Positions 48,413 through 60,526 of a DNA stretch of 64,000 nt are shown piece by piece; the stretch's first letter is position 1, and every line of letters begins with the position of its first letter. The notes under the pieces were generated by a model. It was not told the DNA's origin. It was given only the letters and a program-made list of their open reading frames with translations, and did not search any database. Origin of the DNA: Chimonanthus salicifolius (Eukaryota > Streptophyta > Magnoliopsida > Laurales > Calycanthaceae); NCBI GenBank assembly GCA_013350335.1, contig CM023534.1, positions 14,850,302-14,914,301 of the forward strand, read 5' to 3'. The position numbers and the translations under genes are program-made.

Positions 48413-50182
48413 AAAATCAATATTAAAATTACATAGATGATTAATATTGGTTTCTTAAGAAACTTAAAACTTAAAACTTTAGAATTTAAAACTAATGATT
48501 AATTTTTTTAATAACTCGACAGTTTGCCTTGAATGGACAGTAAAAATATCTCAAATTCTGAAATGACATTATTGTCTTATAGAAAACAGGCTTTGAAAAT
48601 AATAAAAATAGAAACTCTTAAACTTTTTAAGAAAGTAGTCTTGTCATTATATACTCAAAATATTTAAGAAGGATAGTAAATGTGGTGATAAAATAACAAG
48701 AGAAAATGAATATGATAATCACGTCTTGAAATAGCAAACCCATCACGTCTGAATGGTACAGACATCTAAATTTCTAAATTAAGTGCTGTATAAAAGACGA
48801 TGTCAAGCCATTTTCTGAACAAATGGCTGAAGCTGATTGGTAGATAAAAAGGTTGATTTAATGTATTATTGTATAGTACCTCTTGAGGTCACTTCTAATT
48901 TCTAAAGATATGTACATATTAAATAATTTCAATCTAATTTAATTAAAATGAAGTTCATCGTAGGATTTATGGTAGTGCAAGTAATTTATTGTATCTGACG
49001 TATGTTGAGATGTTATTTAGGTTGGCGAGACACCAAATTTTTCTGTCAGGGGATATCTCTTTTCATTTTTAGATATGAAATTATCAATTTGCCCTTTCGT
49101 GTTTTGATTGTCTGATTGAAACTTCCGTTCATTATCGTCCTCAGTCGAACGATTTCAAGAATCGTCTGAACGAATATTGTGGAGAGGGATTTTCAAAAAA
49201 GATCGGTTCTCGGCCGATTTTTACAAACAAGTTATCAAAATTCATCTAATCTGAATTTTATAAACTCCGGTACTGATTTTAAGTGAAAAATATATAATTT
49301 TCGTACCCAAAGAATTAAGGAAAAATTCCTCGCCATCTCTCCTTCCTCTTCATATTAGAGATGAGAAACACAAAATATTGAAATATTGATTCTTTTCATA
49401 ATTATACCCCAAAGTGAATATGCTAAAAAACCAATGATATATTTTTTTTTTTTAATTATGAGCCTAAAATGGTTGAAACATAGGAGTATGTTAGCAATAA
49501 GTATTTTAATTTTTTTTAAACAAAACAATATAAGTTTGAAATGACGTATTTGTTAGAAATTTAGTGGTCTATTGAAGGCAAACAAATTCAGACCTACTCT
49601 TTGAGTATTCGACTAATTCTCAGAGCATATACAAACCTTCTTATCCATATACACCGAGTAACTTTAAAGAGAGTGGCTCTTTAAAAATTAATTATATACT
49701 TAAAAAGTATTTTCATTCATAATTTTTAATCATCCAATCAAAACTAATATATGAAATATACATAGTTGAAATGAAATCAATAATACCACTTATTTGGTAA
49801 CTTGCACTTCATGTTGATAGATCATCATATATGAAATGGCCTGTAGTACATTGGAACATCCATAAATGTTCTCTCTATGTTGGTGCTTGGTGGAGAAGCA
49901 AATGAGACCAACACTTTACACATAATTGTGATAATTTTTTTATTTTTCACAATTCTTTAGAAAAATGTTCTGTACAGAATTTACACTAAATCCTGCTGAA
50001 GATTCCTGTTGATGAGATTGGACATATATATGAGTCATAAGAGTTAGTGTTGCTCAATACAAAATAATAAACAGCTAACAAGCATTATTCTCTCCATTGT
50101 AAAGGTGAAGAATTCCACAAATGAATGTTAAGGGAAGTGGACAAGATCTTGAAACAAGATCTATTTCTCCGGACTTCCCTAC
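48413..50182. other. AT-rich intergenic DNA
   Basis: No gene, RNA or identifiable element was found. It includes T-runs near 49441 and 49512. Confidence 0.4.
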
Positions 50183-50395
50183 ATGACCCAAAATAAAATA
50201 AGATTTACCCTTTTTCTATTCTTTTTTTTCTTTCTTTGTTCATACTTTGTTTTGTCCAAACCCACCAAGGCAAAAACCCTAGATACAGGGCTGGCTTTTG
50301 AGTTAGAAAAGCACTTAGAGTTGTTGGAAGCCTTGTTAAGGAATCATGGCAATCCCATCTTGATGAATCATGCCCAAATGCCTTGTTCCCTGTAA
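50183..50395 (+). CDS. Candidate small secreted protein, unrecognised
   Basis: This 70-codon frame starts MTQNKIRFTLFLFFFFFLCS, which looks like a signal peptide with a likely cleavage region near residues 28-33 (SKPTKAKT). The remainder, about 40 residues, is helix-prone (ELEKHLELLEALLRNHG) and has no motif of a known peptide-hormone family. A GTAACC just after the final sense codon could be a splice donor, in which case 50370-50630 might be a further exon. The local base composition is less AT-rich than the flanks. It could equally be a chance frame. No function is proposed. Confidence 0.3.
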   Translation: MTQNKIRFTLFLFFFFFLCSYFVLSKPTKAKTLDTGLAFELEKHLELLEALLRNHGNPILMNHAQMPCSL

Positions 50396-50639
50396 CCCTA
50401 TTTTCAATTCATGTGGGTCCTACATTTCCGTGATCCATGTCGCCGATCCGATAGACTCGACCCTCGGGCCTCGACAGAGGATGGCCCAAAATTCTCCAAC
50501 ATTTGAAGAACCTAACCCTTCTATCTCTGCCATACACATCAATTTTTTGAATGCTGATCAAGGTTCATGCTCATCCAAGATCGGATCATTTCTAGCGAAG
50601 CTAGGATCCACATCCGCGTTCTTCAGATAATGGGCCATG

Positions 50640-51430
50640 GACCCATAACCAGTGCATGGGCCATGGGGTTGAGTACAGAATGGTTGCATCTTAGGGCCTT
50701 GCTGTTTCTAATCTCTTAGTTTGATCCACCAAATCTTGTTTGCACTTTATTTTAATGGTGGGTGAAAGCAACAAGTTCAAATTGAGCACCATCTTATTAA
50801 ACAAAGCCAGCATTATTGAGTGTCATGGATGGGTGTGATGTCACAATTACTGCATGGAATCCCAAAAGCCAAGCACTAAGGAAGGTGTTGTCAGGGTCTT
50901 TTGAGGCCGAGGTCTAGGATTAGTATTCAATTAAGGTTCCAAGATGACAGAGTACTTGAGAGAAGTATTAGTGCCTATGATTAGTGTCTTTTTAGGGTGT
51001 GGGTGGGCCTTAGTCTAGACCTTAGGGAGAAGATTATTGTGCCACAAAAGTGTTGGTGGTGGTGGGACTGGGGTTTAAAATTTTGTTAAGACCCTGTTTC
51101 TCAAAGGGTTAGCACTTAGCAATACCTTAGTTACTGTAGGGAGCAATTATAAAGTTGATTACTATTCACATTACAGAAACAAAAAAACTTATTCAAATTA
51201 CAGAGATATTGTCAAAAAGTAAGTGATGAGTGTTGAAAATGAATTAAGAGTTCCCTTGTTATTAGATTTCTCTTGAGTCTTGAGAAGGAAAACCTGGCTC
51301 ACTCTCTACAGTTTTACTTTTTAAATGATAATAACAAGTACAGAGCACAACTAACATAATAGTAGGTCTTGACAATTGATCTATTTTTATTTGAAATTTT
51401 GAACTTGTTTAATAAATAAAATAAACTTGA
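50640..51430. other. Intergenic, nothing recognised
   Basis: Sequence with no open frame or repeat that could be supported. Confidence 0.35.
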
Positions 51431-51463
51431 TTAAATTGATAAAAAATTATGAGTTACAGCGTT

Positions 51464-51571
51464 AACTCGGTTAATTACGATTTTATTAGTTACACAAGGG
51501 GTCCAACATGGTTTGCTAACTCGGTCCATTGCGATTTTATTAGATACACAAGGGGTCCAACATGGTATGCA
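51464..51571. repeat. 54 bp tandem duplication
   Basis: Units at 51464-51517 and 51518-51571 both run from AACTCGGT to GGGGTCCAACATGGT and differ at a few positions. The period is a multiple of three and one frame stays open through both. That could reflect a coding origin. Confidence 0.85.
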
Positions 51572-52163
51572 GCAGGCTCTTGTTGATATTTCTATCATAT
51601 GTTGATTCAAGTTTAGATGAAAATAAAGGAGTTTCAAGCTTGTTCGGTATTGAAAGAGACATTCATTTACGATGGAAACAATATTTATTAAACTATTCTG
51701 AAAAGTTAATTAACTCTGCATCTGTATTTTGTTGTGGGAATCCTGAGTTCGATTCCCACTTCATTCAAATAGTCACTTTCCATAGAGTTATTCAATTTGC
51801 GTTGGTAGAAAATCTTACACATGCCTCTAAAAATAATCAATGCTTTAAGAGACGTAGACGCTATAGTCATAAAAAAAAGTTAATTAAGAATGATGCTTTT
51901 TTAGTCTCTTTAAAAAAAAAGAAATATTATTTTCATTAAGAATGAGAATCATTCTAATTCTATTCCGAATGGGCTATCAAATAAACCTATTAATATTTCT
52001 TTTCTCATACAGACTGGAAGAGAAAAATATATCAAATCAACAATTGTTTCTATCAAATACATTTTCTCATAATCATTTCTATTTTCAACAATTCTTATCA
52101 CTCTGTATACTAAATGGAAATTTAAAGGCGATAAAAGTAATTAGTCTAAAGCTCAAAATATAA
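51562..52163 (+). other. Unusual AT-rich open frames, origin unknown
   Basis: A 125-codon frame (51562-51939) rich in Lys, Ser, Ile and Phe is followed after two bases, in another frame, by a 73-codon frame (51942-52163). The protein includes DENKGVSSLFGIERDIHLRW and a basic stretch FKRRRRYSHKKKL. Codon use is strongly AT-biased and unlike the four nuclear genes here. That style resembles organellar genes, so a plastid or mitochondrial insertion is possible. No organellar gene could be matched from memory. It has no recognised nuclear homologue. Confidence 0.3.
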
Positions 52164-54360
52164 TTTACATACTTAAATATGATTCTTAAAATAAATGTAA
52201 TAATCCATGGTTTAGAGATAAGGGAGAGTGGCAGTGGAGTGGTGCCCACTTGAGTGGTTCAAGACTTCAAGCATTGCTTACAAGGTGTGACAGGCCGGCG
52301 ACAGCAACTGTTTTCCGGTTGATAATGGGGCCAACGTGGCCGGATCAGGGCGACATTGCCGCCGTCCCCCACCTTTTAACAAACAGTGGGAGTTGTCTTA
52401 GTCATGCAAGATAACAATGACTCTTTGTAAGATTTTTCAAGTATGAAAGGACCAATGGACCATTTTTCTGATGGGATAGGAATCGTATATGTAGCAACTT
52501 TATTACTGATGGCACTAGCAACCGTCAATATTGTGCCACGTGGCCATTCTAGATGGGTTCCATAACATCATTGGACAGTAAAAATGGCTACAACTTTGTT
52601 GTCCTCCTCAATTTTTCTTGAACAATTGACAACCCCCAAAGAATCTAATCCAATTGGAGGAACATTTATGCTTTTCAAAGTTCAATCACAACAAGAGAAA
52701 AATAAGGATTAATAATAGTAATAAAAAAAAAAGTCATTTTCTTTCTTACCCACAAAGCCGTTTGGAGTTTGGACATCACATGTGTGGAAAAAGAGTGTGT
52801 CTGCTGCTTTTTCTCCTTGTATGATGCTTCCCCATATAAGGGAAGGCATATGAGATAAATCAGCATAAAAAATTTCATTAAGATCTAAGTGCAATTACTA
52901 AAGTTGTGGTTCAACTTAATCCAGTCTGTAATCTCTCTACTAATGTAGTTCAATTCACTGTATTTGGAGTTTGGACATATAGGTAATTAGATCGCCATCA
53001 ATTCGTATTCATGAAATGATTTATAACTCGCATTGATTAAGCAATTTTAACTATTCTTTTGGGTGTCCATCCTAACACGGACATTATCTTTTAAAAGACA
53101 CGAATTTTAGTGAACTTTCCATTTTACCTTCCAATCCATCCGCAGAAATATGTTCACTCATCGGTGCACCGAACTTGACTCTTTCCATTTCCAAGTGAAT
53201 TGGTTCACTCATCGGTGCACCGGACAGGTGAACCGATTCACTGGAAAGTGAACCTGAATTCTTCAGGGACAAAGTGAAAAATCAAAAAATCCGTAGTCTC
53301 CTAAAGGATAATGCCCGTAAGATGGGCACCCATTCTTTTAGGATAAGTGATTTTTACACCTACTATCTTTTCTCATAATGCACCATTTAAAAGAAAATTT
53401 CAATTTTACCATTGCTCTTGGAAAAGAGAAAAAGAGAAGTGAGGAGAGACGTAAGTAAAGGCAAAATTAAAAATTCTTTTTAAGAGAGGTGCACTACGAA
53501 AGAAAATTGTGGTGCTTAAATCACTACCCTTACTTTTAATAGCTCGCTAAGTGAATATTTGAGATTGTTTTTGAATCTCTTCATTTTTTTTTTTTTAAGC
53601 AAGACCTTAGTCAATTATAGTGCGGATAGACTATAGAGCTAAATTAGTGATTGGAAGTTTGGAACTATATGTATATGCAAATAAAACATGTGAGACTATA
53701 CTCATTATTATTTATTGAACTTGGAGTTTTTCTTTTTTTCTTTTTTAAGAAAATTATTATCATTTTGATTATTATATGTAAAGAAATTGTCATCCTATTG
53801 AGAGATGGAATCTCTCTCCTAGACCCTAATCAATTCCAAAACAAATGACAAGTACTAATTTCGTATTTCCCACTAAATTGAGGAAGATACTTTCCATGAA
53901 AAGATAAAGGTCTCTCCATCAAATGAATTCCAAAACAAGTACATTTAAATCCATGTCACCCCCTAATCTATGGCTAGCTCTTTCTACATATCACAAAAAT
54001 TTACAATTCTACTCAACATAAGCCTCACATTGCCACTTGCCCGTCTCATCATTATGCAATCACAATGATTTGATCACAAATGACTAAATATAATTCTTAG
54101 TTTCACACTACGACATCTTTAAGTATAAATTTTCACATTATTCATAAAAATGAAATTTATACATTTTTATTATTTGAATGATGACAAGTGGATAAAAAGA
54201 AAAATGTGATGAACAAAAAAAGAAGCCCAATGTCTCTTGTTATAAAAATACTCTATCACATCTCTTTATTTTTTTTATCTAGTTTCTACATTACCCCTAA
54301 TTTTTTTAAAAAAAATTCTTTCAGAATATATAAAAGGACTAAGAAAGACACAATAAAATC
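52164..54360. other. Intergenic with one inverted repeat
   Basis: A short GC-richer stretch (52285-52375) is of unknown origin. A hairpin-forming inverted repeat lies at 53181-53250. Several T- and A-runs are present. No gene was found. Confidence 0.35.
53181..53250. repeat. Inverted repeat, possible hairpin
   Basis: The left arm CCAAGTGAATTGGTTCAC pairs with the right arm GTGAACCGATTCACTGG, and short CTTTCC/GGAAAG extensions lie outside the arms. The loop contains a CACTCATCGGTGCACCG block that also occurs just upstream near 53155-53171. Confidence 0.65.
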
Positions 54361-54367
54361 ATTTTTG

Positions 54368-54540
54368 CTAATTTTTTTTTGAATTTACGTGTGGAAAACA
54401 GTGGAAAACCCATCGTAAAGCTCCCATGTACGATACCCACTATCCTTAGGGTACACCAAGTTAGGTCATAAGGGTTCGAACTTGGCACCTCCCACTTCTT
54501 GATACGGGAGGTTAACTAGTTGAGCTACACCTATAGGTGC
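54368..54540 (-). mobile_element. tRNA-derived SINE
   Basis: On the minus strand, box A (TAGCTCAACTAG, 54527-54516) and box B (AAGTTCGAACCC, 54483-54472) are followed by a 3' A-run (the T-run at 54372-54380 on the plus strand). It is close to the 48272 copy in both box B and the 3' end. Confidence 0.65.
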
Positions 54541-55714
54541 GTCCATCAAAAAGAGTCCTGTGCCCCATGCCCGCACCTCTTTGCCAATCTTATTTGCATT
54601 AAAAATAGACCTTTGTACTAATTGATTCCTATCCAATAGAGGCTGTTTGAACTAATTACCCTAAATATCCATCTCTGACCCATCCATTTTTTTTTAAGTA
54701 CCCTTTTCAAAACATCCATTACTTAGAGGCATCTCTCTTTTTATTGGTGGCAGCTTCCTCAGAGCTACCTTTAATGAGGAAAATGAAGTACCAACCACAC
54801 ACGTATAAAGTAAATGTGCTCATCCACTGCTTGGTCTGACTCCATCGCCCTGACTTGATTCATTGCTCTTTAAAAATATCCTTTAAGAGGTTATTTTTTA
54901 AAAAACTAATTTTGCAAAAGAATATGTATTTATTATTTGCAACAAAATATTTCATTAAAAATGAATAAAGTGCAAAAATTATAAAGATAACTACCACCAC
55001 ATCACATCCCATCCATTCCTCGTAGAAACAAGTGCACATCCACCAATTTTTGGACTCTCAATAGTAGAAATTTTTTTTGATGACCGGAATGTCTAGAGCC
55101 CTTTAGAGAATAGTCTTTGGAGCACGTGAAAGCTGCAAAGTCTCTCTACACACCGAGTAAAACTATGAAAAGTGGTCCTGGAGTGAGACCATGAGATAAA
55201 ATTTGAATTTAGGACTCCCATTTGTTGAAGTGGATTTCTTACCAACACACTGACCCCATAGGTGTAAATGGATGCAAATTTTTTTATAGATCCAATTGGA
55301 CTAACCGCAACCATCGGATTGGTGATCAGTGGACCCCAACACCATAAACTTCCACTATCAAGTGGGTGATCCACCTCTTGATTATTGAATCCATACCAAC
55401 AACTATTTTTTAACATTTGATCACTAAGAGTGAGGCAATGATTTTCCATTACAAAATGACTTTCAACCCCATAGTTTTCCATTACAAGCTTCAAAAGATA
55501 ACTCGGGACCACCATACCACATTATAGAAGCAACTCGTTGAGAAATCCAAGACAACTACAAATAAATAAATAAAGTAAACAAATTCATTTCCTACTATAT
55601 AACTTGAGTCCATTAGAAATTAAAGTACACTTGAGATAAAATATTCCTTTGCTCCATCATTAACCACATGTTCTAATCATTAACCACATGTTCTAAAGCT
55701 TGCAAAACTTGGCC
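54541..55714. other. Intergenic, one unassigned open frame
   Basis: A 140-codon minus-strand frame (55515-55093) has no recognised domain and reads across GGATC/GGTCC-rich DNA of the kind seen in old DNA transposons. It is not supported as a gene. The rest is AT-rich. Confidence 0.3.
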
Positions 55715-55855
55715 TCAGAGGTCCGAATATCGGCCAATATGCCAATATGTTGGCTGCATCATATCGGATGTGGGCCGTTTTTGTAAAAAAAAAAATTAAG
55801 GAGAAGAAAAATATCGGCCGATCGACCGTTTTTTCGACCCACGCGAGTTGGTCTA
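55715..55855. mobile_element. GATATCGG-family MITE, probably truncated
   Basis: It begins CAGAGGTCCGAATATCGGCC and contains ATATCGGCCGATCGACCG and the central A-run typical of the family. The right end is not clear and no target duplication was found. Confidence 0.5.
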
Positions 55856-56365
55856 TTTGAGGTATTACAGTAAGTCAGTGCTGAAACCTTAAAAAAGCTC
55901 CACTGTAATGTTATAATATATATTTATATTATATCATTACATGCGTATATCTACATCAATCTTTGTGATTCAATCTTATGCCGCTGAAGTGCAGAAAACT
56001 TGGTTACCATGACAGCTACATATATTATTTTACAATATGGCAGCTATCATATGATAAAACAAAACAAAAGAATGATTTAAGTCCATTTCTATTTCACACC
56101 TATGGTCCACCTTGGGTTAATATTGTCCAATAGCATAGAGCTAAAAATTAAAAAATAAAATAAAATAATAATAATAACAACAGGTGGTGCACAGTACACC
56201 TGTTCCATCTGATGGTTAGATCTCTCCACTGAAAAACCACAGATTTTTCACTTGTCTCTTGTGGATTCTTGGTCTAAGTATTATATGGGGAAGGACTACA
56301 AAAAGTCCCGGTATTTGTTCTAAGGTTCTCCTAACACAATGGCTATGGATCCCTTTGGTCTAAGA

Positions 56366-56703
56366 TGTGTAGGACAAAAAGTCCTACATCGATTAATTTA
56401 CGAAACCAATGACTCTATATAATTTTAAAGGTACCCTCTCACAATGAATAGCCGTTAAGAGTGAGTTCTACCTTAAGAATATTATCAAGTCATGATTTTC
56501 TAATACTGTATCAAAGCAGGTTTTACGTGCAGCCGTAAAACGTAGCTACATGTGAGGACGGATGTGAAGTGACAAAAAGTTTCACATCGGTTAATTTGTG
56601 AAACAAATGACTCTGTATAACACTTGAAGCACCATTCTCTCAATGGCTAGCTTTTGAAAGTGATTTTACTTAAAAATATTATCAAGTCATGATTTTTTTA
56701 ACA
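56366..56703 (+). mobile_element. TRIM-like miniature LTR element
   Basis: Two direct repeats at 56366-56505 and 56563-56703, about 140 bases each, share GACAAAAAGT, ACATCG, TTAATTT, AATGACTCT and a TATTATCAAGTCATGATTTT ending. The first is followed by CTGTATCAAAGCAGG, a worn methionine-tRNA primer site. Only about 57 bases lie between the repeats. No target duplication was found. Confidence 0.7.
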
Positions 56704-59353
56704 TGGATACATGTGAGATCGATCCATCAAATTAGTTCTTACTTTTAATTTTATCTCCAAATTAGAACTATTGACAAATACATTTATTGTTGGGTTTTTT
56801 TCAACCTTTAAGATGAGGCGGGCATTTCTCTCACATTTTATGCCAACCTATATCATGGGTGCAATCAGGGGTCCAACCCTATATATAGGCTGGCCAGCTC
56901 AAATGAACCATTCACCACTTACCCCCTTTCTGATGTACCTTGCATAAATTGCAGTTTAATATCATTCTTCTAAACATTACACTTCATATCTACTCACAGG
57001 ATCAGCAAATAATGTAAGCCTAGAAATCTAAAATACCGGTTGATATTTTTAGACCAAACTCTTACTGAAATCCCAAAATCATGAAATATCATATTTTCTC
57101 AGAAATTTGACAGAATCAACATGGGCCATTTCAGAAAATATTTCCGAAAATTTGGTTGTCTGAGTGTTTTGCTCTAATTTTCTAGAAAAGAACAGGGCCC
57201 AAAATGGTCATTTTTCAATAAAAAATTAAAGTTCTCCCTAAAGGTATAATATCAATTTTGGGTCTAAACCTAGCTTAGATGTCCACATCATGCTGAGAAG
57301 TGGCTATAATCACTATATAAAACTCTGGGTCTTGGATTGAACTCAAAATCCAAAAAGGGTAGAACAAGGCAGCCTAGGTGTGATTGAATTGCATAGTTAG
57401 ACTTGGTAAACTCAGACTCAATTCAATCAGATTGAGTCAACCTTGGCTGGGGCAAGTCATAAATCCATAATGCAAACTTACATGCAACAATTTTGTGGGC
57501 CTGGAACACATAGAGTGGGCGTGTCAATGAGTTGGGTCAAGTCTGGACCATTAGGCTCAATCAACTTTCAAATCATTTGGGCTGGACTTTATAGACAAAG
57601 GCAGACTTAGTTAATTGGCTTGGCTTGGTTGGTCCAATCATAAATAACCTAAATGGCGACCCCTTGTTCTGGTTAATACTTGATCTTTCTGTATTTGGAG
57701 TGAGGCTCCTATGGACAATTTTGCAAACAGACAATCCCGAACCCGGACCATCTATCTACTCATTTAGACCAACCACCCTTCATGGTTAATAATTGATCCA
57801 AGAGAAGCTTCTCAAGATGAAGCAACAAAAGTAACGGGCATGTGTAACCTTTCAGGCTACACACATTGATTAAGTCTATGGAGAGTGGTCCGTTGGTGTT
57901 GAACGTGAACCGAAGTCAAGACCTGACTTCATGAAGCCAAGCCAACTCCTCAGGAGCCCAAATTTTCATACTAATACTATTCCAACCTTCTAAATATGAG
58001 TGGAAACCATTTTGAATAATATTTTCTCTTCTTGTCATCTTAAAATTCTTCTAATGTAGTCAATTTTCATTATATCTTTTGATTTTACTCCACAATCTAT
58101 CGAGTAAATGTTAGGATTGGGGTATCCAGCCCAAAAGTCTAGCTTGTAAGTGAATTGACCCAAGTCCTTTATAAATCTCTAAGTCTCTCTCGACTCGTTC
58201 ACAACCCCAACAGCAAACACATCTCTATTATTAGTTTATTCACTTTTCTTTTCTTTTCTTCCTTTTGAAACAGTAACTTCGTATTATTGCAATGAAAAGG
58301 AGTACAAAAGTAATGCCAACAAGTGGTATCAAAGGCTTATGACAAACACCCTCAAAAGCATCAGTGAAACTACAACCACTCAAGCGACTCGATAATGAAA
58401 CCACACTACTACAGGCCCCTAAAAAGTGACTTGTAATCTTCCCATCTCTCTCTACTACCGACTGATTCAGTAAGGAAATTGACTACTCGATTGACAGATG
58501 TTCTAACATTGCTGCGTGCATATGAAGTTTTACTCAATCTCTCGTACTCAAAGAGAGGTGAGAGTCTTAAGTTTCTTCATCATAAAAATAATAATTATGG
58601 ATTACATCATGCTCCACAGATCATGGGATCCAGTCATTAACATTTTCTATAAATCTTGGAATAACAACATGCTAACAATTAGTTTAAATACTTGCTATTA
58701 AATGGGCCGGCAGATATTCGTTTTATGGAAGTATGACAGATAAAGGGTTACTCAATCTAGAAGTGTGTAATAATATGGTCATTATAATTTTCTGATACTT
58801 CATGAATATTGTGATTGAAAGATGGTGGTGAACAGAGGTTGAACCTAATTGGGAAATCTGCTCTCAGTATCTGTTTGGATTGGTAGAAAATAGGAAAGAT
58901 AGAAGGAATTTATACCTCTAATAAGCTCTTTGATAATTCTTTTTTCTAATCATAAGAAAAATAAAATATTAGTGATCTCATGTCACGTTATTTTCTCCTT
59001 GTGAACAAAGAATTTTACTACTTTCTCGTGAGAGTCTAAAACCATTGCTAATGCATGGACAGTAGTATCCGCACATTATCTATTCATCAAACTAATAATA
59101 CAAGCCAACCAACACTCGTCAACTACTTAGTTGGACCCATTTCCATTAAAACACTGTACAAATTAGATCCATTATATTCCTTGAAGAATAAATGCCCAAG
59201 TCAATGCAACCTAATATGGTGACCGACCATTGATAAACTAAAGTCAACTATACAACTCAGCAAAGTGACAACCAATAATGTCCTACTTCTTTATTTTTAA
59301 ATGATTCATATATTAATATATAAAAAGCATTAGAGGTGCGAATACATAAAGAG
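56704..59353. other. Intergenic, nothing recognised
   Basis: AT-rich intergenic DNA. A scrap near 58265-58310 resembles the 3' tail of a minus-strand LINE (compare 17270-17330), and another similar scrap is near 59300-59340. No gene was found. Confidence 0.35.
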
Positions 59354-59642
59354 AAGGGGTGAACTCGGGTCGGGTACTGAGAAATCATGTGAGTCGGTTC
59401 AACAGGTCGGGTCGGGTAGGATCGGGTTGAGAAATTTTTAAGTTAATCAACCCGACCCAACCAAACCTGGCTAAAATGGGTTCAGAATGCAGGTCGAGTC
59501 AAAATTCGAGTTAAGTCAGGTTAGAATTCAAGTCAGGACAGGTCGAGAATTTTAGATTAATAACTCGGGGCGGATCGAATTCCATAAATATTGACTCGAG
59601 TTGAGTTGAGTTTTAAGAAACCCAACCCGATTTCAGCCCTTA
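59354..59642. mobile_element. hAT-type MITE, GGGTCGGGT family
   Basis: The terminal inverted repeats are AAGGGGTGAACTCGGGTCGG at the left and, inverted, AAGGGCTGAAATCGGGTTGG at the right. A perfect 8-base target duplication ATAAAGAG lies at 59346-59353 and 59643-59650. The interior of 289 bases repeats GGGTCGGGT and CAACCCGACCC and does not code. Confidence 0.88.
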
Positions 59643-60526
59643 TAAAGAGCAAACAAAGAAAAGGTAGAAAAACTACAACAACATGCCAATCATGTCCTAC
59701 TTAAAGTGGATTTAAGATAACAATAAAAATACATCTTATTCAATTTGGATAAAGGTAATCCGAAACTAATTGACTCAACCTAAAATATAGATGGACTTAT
59801 CCAACCCATCTAACATATGGATTAGTTTGGACAAAAAACTTGACCCGTTTTAAGTTTGAGCTGAACTAGAATCATATTTTGTATAACCCAACCTACCTAA
59901 ATTACCCAAATCATATACATCATATACATCATATACACATTCCACATTTTTTATCATTATTTGAATATTTTTTAAAATTAACTCTTCGTAATAATCATGT
60001 GTTAGTAGTAGAACTGGATTTTAGAGATGCCTCTTCACTTGAAACATAATATAATATATATTACCAAATTATTTACTTAATTACATTACTTGACCCATGA
60101 CCCAATTTAACCCAATCCCACTTGATTGACCCAAATTAAAAATGATAATAGATTTTAAAAATAGGTCGGATTATAACGTGAATTGAAGAAGACATAAAAT
60201 CGAAAATTTTAGTGCTCCTGTCATTTCCCTCAATTTATTAATTTCATGACACTACTAGGGCCCAACTCAACATAGAAACCTTTACTACCCAATTGCAACA
60301 CTGTCATCACAGTAATCCCCATCGGAAATACATCATGCATAAAATATGCAAAGCAATCAGACGCATTCAGCTGATGGAAGAAATCAACGCCCATTTCTGA
60401 TTTTCTTCCCACAGCAACCCAACGTGCGGCCCTCTACTCCCTCTTCAAAAACCCCCCACCACTGGCTAAAAAGATCCCAGCTCCCATTTCAGCAGCTGTA
60501 TTTCACCACCACTCATCGAGGCCGGC

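Noticed and set aside
51735..51765. A T-arm-like GAGTTCGATTCCCA stretch suggesting a tRNA
   Set aside because: No box A or acceptor stem at the right distance, and an open frame reads through it.
55093..55515. 140-codon minus-strand frame
   Set aside because: No signal peptide, domain or splice context; the DNA resembles worn transposon sequence.
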